This document shows positions 12,795 to 37,545 of a stretch of 64,000 bases of DNA, piece by piece. Origin of the DNA: Archegozetes longisetosus (lineage: Eukaryota; Arthropoda; Arachnida; Sarcoptiformes; Trhypochthoniidae); assembly GCA_018873245.2 (NCBI GenBank), contig JAEMBT020000002.1, forward strand, positions 3,590,001-3,654,000, in the 5' to 3' direction. Both the position numbers and the translations under genes were made by a program. The notes below the pieces were generated by a model. That model did no database searches, had not been told where the DNA came from, and was given only the letters and a program-made list of their open reading frames with translations. Within the stretch, counting starts at the first letter, position 1. Each line of letters starts with the position of its first letter.

Positions 12795-13639
12795 ATGTCA
12801 TTAAAAGTTGCTTATATTTTTATAGCAATCAACATCGCATACGGTATTTTTAGGAAGTCTTAACGTTTCATATTAAAATTCATGTAGTTATCATTTATTT
12901 ACAGTTGAAATCCAAGCCGTTTGTTGGCAGAAGAACACTGAACGAGGCAAGAATTGCAACTTTGCTCTTACTTCAAAAATACGAAGACTATCGCTGGCTT
13001 AAGCCAAATTTTAAGATTCAATTTTAATACGGAAATATTGTTGCAAATCACATTCAATCGAAATGCTTTCAATTTTCAATTATGTTTATATTAAACGTTG
13101 AATGTTCATCACTAAACTCAAATATGAGTGTGACTTACGGCAATATTTTTCTTCTCCTTCAAAATAACGCGTTTGTCTATAGATTCGGTTTAAGTTAAAA
13201 AACATTTATTCATATATCATTTTATTCATAGTGATGTTTTTGATTCTAACTAGAGGCCAATCGAGACGTATTTGTTTGTCGAAACCAATACTTTGAACCC
13301 GGACAAAAAATTGCAGATCCAGAAAATTGTCAGTGTTACTATCACTGCAGTTATAAACAGCAACCATGCTATTATTGCTGCCTTGACGGACAATCGTATT
13401 ATCCTCCACTAGGATGTATCCCTTCCAAAGCGTCCAAATGTGTAAATAAGCCGCCAGAATTTACTTGCAGTTCGAACGGCAAGTTTCCACACAAACATTG
13501 CAGAAAGTATTGGGATTGTAGTAATGGTAAGCCTGTAGAAGAATCTTGTCTTCACGAACAACACTGGTATGATAGAGAAAAGAGGTGTCGAGACGATAGG
13601 CAAGTCTATGAAAACCCAGTCAATTGCAACGATAATTGA
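12795..13639 (+). CDS. small secreted protein with two chitin-binding (CBM14-like) domains
   Basis: Two exons are inferred: 12795-12843 and 13254-13639, giving 144 aa. Exon 1 encodes a signal peptide (MSLKVAYIFIAINIAY) ending at ACG|GTATTT. Exon 2 begins after CTAACTAG in the matching phase and runs open to TGA at 13637. It has two cysteine-rich units: CRNQYFEPG through CCLDGQSYYPPLGC, and CVNKPPEFTC through CNDN. The paired cysteines (CQCYYHC, CYYCC) resemble domain 3 of the upstream gene (CNCYFEC, KCCEDG), so the two genes look like tandem paralogues. An alternative acceptor at 12904 gives only a 48-aa product (see rejected items). A chitin-matrix role is inferred from the family. Confidence 0.72.
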
Positions 13640-15200
13640 ATAGCTTGGACTTTTTAAACTTTATTTCAATCTTCTTGTTATATAACAAATAATTTAATAT
13701 ATTCATTTTTTAAGTTAATTCTATTTCAATTTGATTATATTGTTAAATAAGATTTTTTTATAAGCTCCCTAAAAACCTTCCTTTAAAACCTATTTTCAAG
13801 GTTCTCAGTTTTAGAAGTGTTGCTTTTGTCGTTTATATGGAGGCATTAAATGATTTATGATTTATAAAACTATCACTTTGTTACGCTTAAATGCTCTACT
13901 TTTAATCCCATTACTATTTATTTGCCTTTATATGGAAAACTTATTATAGTTGTACACTCTAAAACTTAATAATTGTTGACAACAACCAGAAGTGATGCGT
14001 TGCAATAACATGCTTTCCATCAGACCACAATATTGAACATATTACGAAACATATTTCCCCTTCAGTATAGTACTTCAGTAATCAAAGTAAGATGCAAACC
14101 AAATTTTCAAACCAATTGATGCGCATCATTGAGAGTTGAACATAGTAACGATATTTTACTTGTTGCTATAGAAGGTTATTAAGTTTTAACTGAGATTAAC
14201 ATAAAGCTAACAATATATGATAAGCTTGCTTGTATGTAGTAAAGCATTTTGTTATGTAAAGTTACGACAAAATATAAGACTAAACTAAAGTGTAAATGGC
14301 TTATCTTCATAAGACTTGTCACATGAATTAAACGAGAAATAAAAGTTAAATCTTTTCAAACCAAATATTGTTCCTGAAGTTTTTCAGACTATCTCATTTT
14401 TGCTTCAAATACTAGTTAGGCTAAAACAAGTTTGTCAAATGAAGGCGTTTGTCATAGTTAAAAGCTTACGCAATTTATTGACAATAATAATCATTTACCG
14501 AAATATAGATTATTATTATTATTTAAATCAATTTTTTCGGCACTATATTATCAAATCATAACTGCAATAATATAGTAATAATCAATAATGTTAGTCAACA
14601 ATTCATAATATATTATAATATTTACAATTGAAAAACAAATACGAGATTTCATAAATTAATTTTAAATTGATTTTAAATTGGCTATTAATCCACATCTTAA
14701 ACCAATAGATGATTAATTCTAATTGTATCATGTTTATATTGATTTATTTGCATGGTTTTGACTGAAATTTGCAGTCATATCTAACTTCAACTTCATTGTC
14801 AACAATTGAGAAAACTTCAGTTCTTATAATAATTTACTATAACTTTGAAATGACTGCTCTATTTATCTCACAGTTAATGTCGACTCTAATACTATTTATA
14901 TTAATGTGAACATTAATTATTTAGAAATTCATTTAAATATATGCAAAAATAATTTATCTAAACAATCACACAATCAGAAAAATATAAATACAAACTAAAT
15001 AAATACTTATTGATCCAATAGTTTTCATTCATTGTCTGACAATTCGTCTCATAGTTGTAATCGACCATTTTTGAGACAAATTTTCAAATAGTTCAACTTA
15101 TTTTTCATAACTCTTCAACTTTTGGTCTCAGTAGTCAATCATTTATATCAATATAAATTATAAAATTTTTAAAAAATCACAAAAAACTTAAAGTTCATAA
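13640..15200. other. intergenic, AT-rich
   Basis: This is convergent intergenic space between the peritrophin on + and the kinase gene on -. It should contain both 3' ends. Around 14480-14620 there are A/T-rich direct and inverted words (AATAATA, TATTATT). Nothing else is recognised. Confidence 0.4.
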
Positions 15201-27674
<12,474 letters not shown>

Positions 27675-29499
27675 TATTATTAATATTAATAAATTTGATT
27701 ATGGATTTAAACTAAGTTTTTTGGTTTCAATAACAACTTTATATCAATCCAAATAATAAATAGGATTCCTCTTGATTTGACTATGAGCTGACCTAAGTTT
27801 AGACTTCTCTTCGTTTCCGATTATTTTGTGATTTTAGTTTCGTTTTATTTAATGTAATTTAAATCATCACTAAAATTATAGGGCGTTTTACACGTGACTC
27901 ACTATGTGTTGACAATTCCTATATAAATTGACAAAATAATAATTAGACAAAGTAATCGATAGCTTAGTATAAATGAATCATTTTTAGGACCATATCTATA
28001 ACACTAGAATAATAACTTAACAAAAACACTTCGAGAAAAAGTAAAATAGTTAGTCATTCGCAGTAATCATTATTAAGCAAAAAAATTTGATTAATTCATA
28101 GAAAAAACAATTTAAAAACACATTAATCAGACTATAAATCAATTGGAGAAAGTCATTTTGAAAATGTCCAAAAAATTGTTTTTCTTTAAAAATAATCAAA
28201 CAACGCAATTATTTCGAATAAGTCAATGAGAAATGATTAGCAAATATTCAATAGTTTATTCGACTTATTGTTTGCAATAAAAAAATAAGACTTACTTTGG
28301 TTTTAGTCGATCGAAATAAGAATAATTTGAAAAAATATTTTTACATTAAAACCAATAAATAATAATTAATACAAATATAAATATTAGACAATATAAGTAT
28401 TAGAGGCTTTAGTTAGTTTTGATTAATTAATTTATTAACTAAAATAAGCTTTAAGATTAAAATGATTAACTCATTCAATCAATTTGTCTATTATTTTGCA
28501 AACGCGTCGCCAAACAATTAGGCGATCATTCATTACTTTCTACAACGGCATAAGACCGACAATAAATATGATGGACTCGATTGCTATACTATTGCAATCC
28601 AGTGCGCAACGCATTCAAACCAGAGACCTATTACGTTTCAGTATTGAATTTGATTCTAACACAAGCTACGTTCAAAAAATGAGCGAATCGCAACGTCAAA
28701 GATAAGCTAAATACAAGTCTAAATTTTGATCATTTTTGAACGTATAGTTTGTATCCGTTTCGAAACCATTGATTTTGATTGAAGATTTTAAAAACTTGAC
28801 TCATAGAGTTTGTAATCATAAACAAGAGGGATGTATGGAACTGAATCATTTTGCATTGAAACAAACTAAAGTAACAGCTAAAATAATAAAAGGGCCCTTC
28901 ATTTTTTGGCTACCAATTGTGTACTTTAATAAAAGCCTAAACATAAGGCTTAACTCTAAGATTAATTCAATGCTTAGCTAGTAGAGAATTATCAAAAATT
29001 TAGGTAAGACTTATCTATTAAGAGATATAATGTTCAAATCTTAGAATGAAATTTGTTTCGGGTTTTCTCAAATTCAATCGAGAGAACTATTATAATCTCT
29101 TTATTAAAAGGACTGAATACCATCTATTTGATTGAAACATTTTTTACAAGTTTAAACCTAGTTTGAGCAGCGAGTTAAGAAAAGCCTTCCGTTTCAACAA
29201 GTTCTAAAGGTTTTCAATATGTTTTCCTTCGCCATTTCTCCAAACATACTCAGTGGTCAGTTGACAATAGATGTACCATTTTGTGACACATTTGCATGAC
29301 ATTTGAAGTAAAGGTGAAGTAGTCAACAAGTCATCGATTTTTTTGATGCTGCATATGCACAGCTTTTATTAGAAAGAGTCAAAAATTTTTGTTTCTAGAG
29401 TACAGGCTATCCTTAGCCTAGGCCTGAGGTTCAGGCTTAAGACTCGGTACCTTGTGAGCCTAGACTAAGTCAGACTCAAGTTCTGGCTCATATCTCTAA
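27675..29499. other. upstream region of the kinase gene, no gene
   Basis: This region holds the 5' UTR and promoter side of the minus-strand kinase gene. A 73-codon open frame at 28484-28705 (+) is slightly richer in G+C than its flanks but lacks a canonical start or splice signals, so I leave it unannotated. A patch at 29400-29495 is rich in repeated AGGCT/AGCCT words. Confidence 0.35.
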
Positions 29500-31290
29500 A
29501 CCGGGAAGGTCGCGCACTTTCGCAACGTTTTTAAAATCAAACTAAGTTTAAAATAAGGCTAAAGTCATTAAATATAAGATAATTAATCATTTTTGCAAAT
29601 GGCCTCTAAATTCTGCAAAAGCTTAAAATCAAAATTTTCATTTTTGACACAAAACTCCAAGTGTGTCTAAATTTTCATGCATAACCTCCTTGGTCAAGCG
29701 ATAGGACTCGTAGGATTGTAGGATTATCGACCTTTGGTTCGAAACTCTACGTGAACTTTTTTATTTTTCTTTTAGTTTCTCAAGTCTAATGTATTTGAAA
29801 CTTTTAAAACTTTTTTTAATCGATGGGATATATAGATTAAGCAATAAATTCTAGAATTTAATCAGATTTAAACTAATGAGATTCATTTCAAACAATATTC
29901 TATGATAAACAAAAACTTTCTTGATCAGTAAACATTTTTACAAAAGCAAGAATATTGCTTGAAACGAATTTAATTAGTTTAAACCTAATTAATTTCTGTA
30001 ATTTACTACTTAGCCTACATATTCCATTGGTTAAAAAAATTTAAAGGCTTTAAATATATTAGACTTGAGAAACTAAAGGAATAAAATGTCCACAAAGAGT
30101 TTCGAACCTAGGTCGATAATTCTACGAGTCCTACGTCCTACCACTTGATCAAGAAAATTATACGTTAAAACTTTTGAAATTTTGTATCAAAAGTAACTCT
30201 AGGCTTATTCGCAATAAATGCACTTTTCTGGCAAACGCAACTATGAATAAAGAAATGAAAATTTTCGGTCAGTTGAGCGCCAAAATCAGGAGTCTTCGAG
30301 TCCAAGACTGATCCGTAGACCCCTTATGGCTAGAATTAGTGGAGCTTTTGATTTTGATTTTATTTCACTTTCAAGTCATACTATTTTGTCTAATATAAAG
30401 TGCAAATTCTACTCAATCTATGAATTTAAGAGCACTTATCATTTAACTTCCTAAGTGGTCTAGTGGTTAGTGTACTGACCACCAGACCGAGTTCGCGTAC
30501 ACACTTGTCAGTTTCTTTTTAATATGAAAATATTTTTTTACCTCAATTTTTTCATTCGAGAATTTGACCTACTACGCGTTTGCCTTAATATTGCTACAAA
30601 CCACGCTCATATTTCAGTTAAATTAGGATAAGATTAATAAAAAGGAGTAATAATTTATAAATTCAAGATATGTCTACTTTTATTTTTATTAATCTTATCC
30701 TAATTTAACTGAAATATGAGCGTGGTTTGTAGCAATATTAAAGTAAACGCGTAGTAGGTCAAATTCTCGAATGAAAAAATTGAGGTAAAAAAATATTTTC
30801 ATATTAAAAAGAAACTGACAAGTGTGTACGCGAACTCGGTCCTGTTCTACTAGTGGCCAGTACACTAACCACTAGACCACTTAAGAAGTTAAATGATAAA
30901 TGCTCTTAAATTCATAGATTGAGTAGAATTTGCACTTTATATTAGACAAAATAGTATGACTTGAAAGTGAAATAAAATCAAAATCAAAAGCTCCACTAAT
31001 TCTAGCCATAAGGGGTCTACGGATCAGTCTTGGACTCGAAGACTCCTGATTTTGGCGCTCAACTGACCGAAAATTTTCATTTCTTTATTCATAGTTGCGT
31101 TTGCCAGAAAAGTGCATTTATTGCGAATAAGCCTAGAACTGAAAAATTTGATTCTTAATTTTCGCAGAATTTAGAGGCCATCTGTAAGAATGATTAATTA
31201 TCTGATATTTTGTACAACTTTAACCATATTTTAAAACTTGGTATGATTTTAAAAACATTCCGAAAGTGCGCGACCTTCCTGGTTGAGCCT
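29500..31290. mobile_element. large foldback (palindromic) element with tRNA-like Pol III boxes
   Basis: The left arm (29500-29640 plus 30199-30643) is the reverse complement of the right arm (30683-31290), around a loop of about 40 nt at 30644-30682. The arms are nearly identical. One visible difference is about 10 nt at 30480, next to the tRNA-like part. Each arm carries a perfect A-box match (TGGTCTAGTGG) at 30456-30466 (+) and 30869-30879 (-), followed by GGTTAG and a degenerate B box (GAGTTCGCG), which resembles a tRNA-Glu-type SINE head. The left arm is interrupted by a second foldback at 29641-30198. There are no coding sequences. Confidence 0.85.
29641..30198. mobile_element. second foldback element nested in the left arm of the larger one
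   Basis: This segment is absent from the matching right arm, so it is an insertion. Its ends are inverted (TTTTTGACACAAAAC against CTTTTGATACAAAAT), and its two halves pair with each other around a centre near 29900. Each half carries tRNA-like boxes: TGGTCAAGCGA, 10 of 11 to the A box, at 29691-29701, and GGTTCGAAACTC at 29736-29747. The mirror half holds the diverged counterpart near 30100-30150. This looks like a tRNA-derived foldback of about 558 bp. Confidence 0.75.
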
Positions 31291-34200
31291 GTTGAGCCTC
31301 TATAAAGAAACTTCATTGAAATATTGGTAATCAATATTTCGTACGAACAAAATGTAACTTATCATATGCTTAGGCTTCGTGTTAACTTTAAACATTTTGC
31401 TAAAAATCTTTAGCTTTATTTAAGTTGAGATATTGCAATAACTGAATGCAATGCAATTCCAGTTTGAAATTATTTCATCAAAAATTGGCTTACACTCAAT
31501 GATCAGTTAGCTTTAAGAAATGAAAACTTTAGTTTATATCATTTTTGATGTTACAATTATTATAATATTAAGTGATGCATTCAATAAATGATAAAAAGCG
31601 AAATTCAAGTTTAGATGATTTAGTTGAGAGCGAAGTCGAAAAACTGTTCAACATTTTGGATATGGAATGCAATTTCATGTGTGAGATTCTAAGCTCGTCC
31701 TCATACTCATGCTCAAGCTCAGTGAAAACATGTCTATGTCTATCATTACTCTAGTGAAGATTCAAACGACTTGATGACCTTTCTAGAGCATGCTTCAAGA
31801 GTCCCTATATGAAAGGAAGGAAGAACTCGAACCTGGCTATTTTAGAAGTTTCACAGCTAAACCACTGAAATATGATACTAATTAGCTAGAACTTTGTTTG
31901 AGAACACATTAGTAAATTGGAGAACTCATAGTTGCATAAAATTTGAATAATAAATAGGATACGTAACTTAAAACTTTAGACTTAATCAAAATTTGGATGA
32001 GTGATTGCTAAACATAATCCTGAAAGGATCTGAAATTTTATCTAACTAATTCATTACAAGCATGCAATCGAATAAACTATAAACAACCAACTTCTGGTAA
32101 GAAAGGCTTGTGAGCAATAGACGAAAGATGAGATTATATACCCTTTTTTTACATTAATAGCATTCTAAAATAAAGTTAGTGCAACTTTCTCGACTAAGTT
32201 TACTCGTATAAGTTTACTTTAGACGAACTTTTTTTAAAAAAAAGTTGTTTGTTTTTTATTTCAAGTTCAAATGTTTCACAAATTGGTCTTTTTTACAAGT
32301 AAAATCCTTGGGAGCATGATAAGAGTTCCCAAAAACTTTTGGGTCTATGCCCTAACCCTCACTGATGCGGTTAAGCCATAGATAGTGATAGAATGAAAGA
32401 TTTGAATAAAATAATGTTGTATTCTCAAGGAATAAATTTTCATGAAATACTCTCACAATAATAATGATCCAATTATTTGGCTGTTTAATTGTGTGCTTTC
32501 CGGCCATTAATTAAAAGTCGCTTATGTTCACGCTTTAATGCTTGCTATCAACATTCAAATAAAGTAAATACTGTGAAATACTTATTTATTTTTGGTTACT
32601 TCTGATTTGACGTCTATTTGCCCAGTAATACTGAATACCAAAAGACATTAGCCTTTGCCATGACTCACGTCACATTTGCTCTATCAAAAGTTCATTTTTT
32701 ATCGTCAATATTTTACTCGACAACAGTCGAAAATAGCATACTTTAGAAAATGTCAAAAGGCTTCACAATAGTTTGAGATTAATCAGAAAAACGAGTATTA
32801 AAGATTAAGTTTCCGTTCACTTTGCTGGAGAAACGTATTTTTGTGGCGGAACTGTCATTCATAGTTACAAAAGAGTTGTGAAATAGTTGAAATAATCTTC
32901 GTTCACTCATCAAAATATGGCATTCAATGCTTTGTTTCCTTTAAATGAAGAACAGAGCTTTCAATTACACAGACTAAAAAGTACCCCTTTTAATGACAGA
33001 ATATCAGAATAACAATAAAATAAAACTATAATCTCTGGCAAAATGAATAAGCATCAAGTTATAAATAGCGTTATTGAAGAGCCGATAGTATAATCAATTC
33101 AGTTGATTTATCACTGAATTGCAGAGAAATTTTCAAATGAATCATTAGAATATTATGAAATGAAATTTGAATAAATATTTGATTTCCATTTTAAAAATAT
33201 TATTAAAGCTCTGAATTCGGGTTCGATGACAATCGAATATTAATAAAATGCTGAGTATGAAAAATACTTGAAAATCTTGAAAAAGTTATCCGTTTTTATC
33301 TTGAAAATGAAGTAAAGTCCTAAGCACGACAGACAGCTGTTAGAGAAATATTATACATGAGTTTACGAAGTATAACAATTTCCTTTTCATTAGCAACAGT
33401 ATAAAATCAATTTTTCAATGCATTATTAAAGTCACATGAAAGCTTTCGAACAAGTAATCTTCAAGCGACAAAATATCAAAATAAAAATAAATAAAGACAT
33501 TATTTTAAGCATAATGAGCAGAGATGAAAAATGATGCTTTTAATTTTGAGACTTGTGCTTTTTTATGCTTACTCGTGAAATTCATAAAAAACTAAAAGCT
33601 GCTATAGAAGATAGGATAGAAAATTGAAGCATAACTATTCCATCTTTATGTTTTTATCCTTTTAGCGCAATTTCTCATCTCCAATAACGAATAACCATCG
33701 AGTTATAAATAGGTCTACTGCAAAGGCCAAAGCATAACCAATATAATGAAGTTTTAGCAAAAATATCATTAAACTGCACAAAAGTTCAAGAGTTCATTAG
33801 AATAAGAAATTGAATACTGCACTAATAGACAAATATATATTTGCCCTTTCTTTGTTACTTATAAGTTAAACTATAGCTCTTATTGTGCTTTTGACGAAAA
33901 AATGACAGTATACTCAATATGCAAATTAGATCAGAATCATGAACAAAAAGTAATTCATTTTGTTTTTGAACATAAGTAACGTTTTATTTTACGCGTAGTG
34001 AAGACTTGTTGTCAGAAGATATCATTTTCGGTTGAAATACTGATGTTTTCTCCTTTTTCTCTATGACTAGAACTAAAATATTGTTTTTAGTCAGGGAAGC
34101 GATAACTTTCTTATAAATTCCAAATCGAGTCAATCATTTAACCATTGTTTGAGATTTATAGTAAATCGATATAAGAGCCAGTCTATTGAGTCAATGTATA

Positions 34201-36219
34201 AATTATACCCGATCGAAGTCGACTTTCTTTAAATAAACATGAACTCATTATAGAGCTGTGTGTATCCAAGAGTCTGCGATTGAAATGCGCTCCAAAGTGA
34301 AGGAATATTACTGAAGGTTCAAGTTTAGAATGAGTGCCCTATTGAAACAGAATAAAATAAGCTTTCGTATAAACTAAAACTGAGATATCCAATTTTCCCG
34401 ACTATTGCCCACATCCTATGTACAGCTCGCAGTTTTCAAATTGTCAAATTTTCACGTTTTCTTATATAGTCCGCGGGCTATAGTGGAGAAAATAGGGTAT
34501 AACTAATTAAATTAGCTTTACTTCAGTGTCAAATACGAAATGGGCAGTTGATCTCAGATCTAAGTAAGCGTTATCATACAATAGGCGGATAAATATCTAA
34601 AATCGGATAAAATACTCGATTTGTTAACTAACACAATGCGGTGATACTTCATTAGGGACCAGTAATTCACATTCATCATATTGAAGGTTCACTGAATAAT
34701 TCATTCAACAAACCGTTTGATTGAATACAACAAACATTCTTTCGTAGCGTTTCCCGAAAGGTAATATCCACTCCGCGCTTGTATAGAATTTCATCGATAT
34801 CAAAGAGCTCCCAGTCACGCGAAAGCCTTTCTTAAAAACGAAAGGAATTCTATTCTATATAAAATTCTTGAGTTTGAATGAACTCATTAATTAAATTTGC
34901 ACAAAAAATATCATAAATAAGAATTTACTTTGGCTCGATATGTATACGAACAGGATGTAGAACAGGGCAATATGGACCACTTATTAATGAGTAGAGACAT
35001 GAAGTTTCGAACCTTAAAATAAGGTTTAAGACTTTTTAAAAACCACAGAAAGCCACGAATAGCCTGTAAAACGTTAAAGAACAAACTTATACAAAATGTT
35101 TCAGATCAACTTATTCGACTTCAGATATTGGTAATTAGCAGTGAAAGTATTTTGGTCAAAACGAATAATATATGTTGGTGGTAAGTTACAAATTTTTTTC
35201 GTAGTTATAAAAGAATATCATACAAAAGCATTGAATATTATAAGAAATTATTGTATTTTAAAATTAATGAATTTTAAATGCTTTCTATGCTTAATTTTTC
35301 TCTTCTGTTATTGAAAATATGGTATGATTTCGGCTGTGCAGGCAGTTGCTTAGAAAGTTCCATATTTCAAACTTTCACCCAAAAACCAGTTGTTATTTAG
35401 TAAACAGCCGAAATCCTACGGAAAATATGCTTGAAAATTGACAAACTTCTTTTCGACTGCTGCAGAATCAAGGGGTGCATAAAATGTTTCAATTTCAAGT
35501 TACTATCTGAAGCATTCCTGAGCTTTTCTAAATCAAGATTTTTATCGAGACATTTCTCAAGTTTCTGTTATATAGAGCAGGAAGACTCTTTTTAACTAGA
35601 TTCAATGTCGAGCTGTTCTTGAAATTTCAACGATTGACTCTCATATGAGTTATGCGCAGTTATTTTATGGTCACAAAAGGGCAATTTTGCAAAATTTAGT
35701 AGTTATAACTATATTTAATGATCTTGGGTGGAATTGAATTCGTTGAAAATAACTTTTAAAGTTTGTATGTATCAGTGGTATTGAAATCTGTGAACTTAGT
35801 GTTAAAATTAAAATTTGGGTTTTAATAAAAACATCCTTTCTCTAGTAATTGATATAAACGAATGAATTAAGTTTGTGCGTTTTGTATTGCGAAAAGCTTT
35901 GTTCAACATCACAACTCGTAGCTGTTGCGTAATGGAGAAGAGGAACTTTTCGATCCAAAACAAATATTTAATTAAACGATTTAAAATTCAGTATTGAAGG
36001 GATTATTCTTTCATTATTGACATTTTAACTGTTGAAATTATTCAAATAAAAGTTTATTCAATAACTGCCTTAAGATTAAATCCAAAATTACATATTCTGA
36101 AAACATGGAAAGGTCAAGAGACACGAACAGACAATTATAAGCAGAATAGGATCTAAAACACAAAATAAACAATTATTGGCATTTATAAATGTGTTTGAAA
36201 TAGCTACTAAAAATTGGAA
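31291..36219. other. gene-free AT-rich stretch
   Basis: No gene is supported. A 60-codon open frame at 31572-31754 (+) has a low-complexity Ser/Cys end and no splice context. One tRNA-like SINE head lies inside and is listed separately. Short GC-richer islands occur near 34430-34480 and 34745-34830, the latter with a CCCGAAAGG word also seen in other repeats of this window. Confidence 0.35.
31815..31876 (-). mobile_element. tRNA-derived SINE head (partial)
   Basis: On the minus strand a perfect A-box match (TGGTTTAGCTG, about 31854-31864) is followed about 30 nt later by a near-perfect B box (GGTTCGAGTTC, about 31823-31833). The flanks do not pair into a convincing acceptor stem, so this is a SINE head or tRNA relic rather than a functional tRNA gene. 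Confidence 0.45.
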
Positions 36220-36300
36220 CTAAAGCCGCTATACTAACTCGGAATTGGCATTTGCTGTAAATTTTTTTAAACAAAATATGCCCTAAATGATAGGTAATTA

Positions 36301-36726
36301 TAAAGAATTTTGAGTTCTCAGTCTTATTTGGGCTGAAATGCATTTTTTGAAATATTATAATTAATTCAAGTTTAAGTTTGCCTCTCATTTCCCTCTCAAG
36401 TTGTGAGTTTGCTATAATTAGAGCTCAGTTCGATTCATAAAAATTTTTACGCATTTATCAAAATTTTTCAAAATCTATTAATGTTCAAATAGTTATAAAC
36501 CATTTTTTAGAATAATTTATTAAATGCTTTATTTTATGAAATGCTAAACCCAGTTAATATTATTAATGAATTTTATAAGATTACTCATCAAAAATATCGT
36601 AACGAATTAACTCAAATACTACAATGTTTATTGCTCTACTTGAGAGAGAAACCTAAACTTAAATTAATTATAAAATTTCAAAAAATGCATTTCAGCCCAA
36701 ATCAGACCGAAAACTTAAAATCTTTA
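36301..36726. mobile_element. nested TIR/foldback element, about 426 bp
   Basis: The terminal inverted repeats are about 85-90 bp. The left end begins TAAAGAATTTTGAGTTCTCA. The right end, on the minus strand, begins TAAAGATTTTAAGTTTTCGG, and both continue into ATTTGGGCTGAAATGCATTT. The segment interrupts the left arm of the larger foldback, whose other arm lacks it. It is non-coding; the short open frames here are shadows of the repeat. Confidence 0.7.
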
Positions 36727-37020
36727 GGTTGGCTATTACTTTCCGGAGAAGCAGGAAAGTCATAAAGTACCCATATATTTATTATCGGTATCACTTGACG
36801 AACAAGTCTCAAGCCACACCCACTTCTGACGAAATCTAAGCCCCGCCCACAAAAAATCTTGAGCCACGTCCACCAAAATGTCCTAAAATATTCTTCCAAG
36901 TATACTGGTTAAGAATATGAAAACAGATTCTCGAAATTCCTTCTGGGGGCGGAGTTATGAGTATTCAGGTTTTCCTTATTTTGCTCATAAAAAACTCCTT
37001 CAAATATTTTTCAACGATAT

Positions 37021-37545
37021 TGCAAAGGTTTTATTTGAATTTTTTCTCTGCTGAGTTCGACAATTCAAACTTACACACAGTTTTTAAAAAATCAAATTTT
37101 ATTTATTAAAAGAAAGGTTTGTACAAAACAAAAGATTTAAGTATTGAAAAGTTTGGATTTGAATATCCACTATTACTGTAAGGGTTGGTTACTCTCGGAG
37201 ATCACTCTAGTCTTAAGAGTTGGGAAGTGAAGTGTAAGAGTCTCTTCACTCCCTTACATAGGGCCAGGAGCTGTTGACGTATCAATGGAAAATTTTCTAG
37301 AAATATCTATTGTTGGTCACTAACTGACCAACTACTAGTTGAGGACACGTTGGTGACCTCATTACTATTCTAGAAAACTTTCTTTAGAATTCGTATTTAA
37401 AGAAAAGAGGACATAAACAACCCTGTCCTACATACAGTGGTCAGTTTGTGCCCTTATGCGACAATGATGGACAAGAAAGTAGTTCATTGTTTAAATGACA
37501 TGAATACTGTGGGATCGAAAACAAAGATGTGTTTTTGATCTCACA
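37021..37545. mobile_element. 525-bp insertion with TG...CA ends, candidate solo LTR
   Basis: The uninterrupted sister arm reads, on the minus strand, CAACGATATGATTCAAC. Here that sequence is split after CAACGATAT by a 525-bp insertion that starts TGCAAAGG and ends GATCTCACA, then resumes ATGATTCAAC. TG...CA ends without inverted repeats fit an LTR. A TATTTAAAG box near 37400 could be its promoter. Only AT is clearly duplicated at the borders, which is short for an LTR element. No internal retroelement coding is present, so if this is an LTR it is a solo one. Confidence 0.5.

Noticed and set aside
12905-13198. Second exon of the small peritrophin starting at 12905
   Set aside because: Careful codon reading stops after about 31 residues (..SLA-stop), while the acceptor at 13253 gives two full cysteine domains in phase.
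13206-13603. Two minus-strand open frames opposite the small peritrophin
   Set aside because: They are complementary shadows of the real plus-strand exon.
28484-28705. 73-codon open frame on +, slightly GC-richer than its flanks
   Set aside because: There is no ATG at the start, no splice acceptor that fits and no recognised motif. It could be a repeat fragment; not supported as a gene.
30453-30502. Functional tRNA gene suggested by TGGTCTAGTGGTTAG
   Set aside because: The B box is degenerate and no acceptor stem forms. It is mirrored in a foldback, so it is a tRNA-like repeat head.
31572-31754. 60-codon open frame on + ending in Ser/Cys-rich sequence
   Set aside because: Low complexity, short, and no splice or family evidence.
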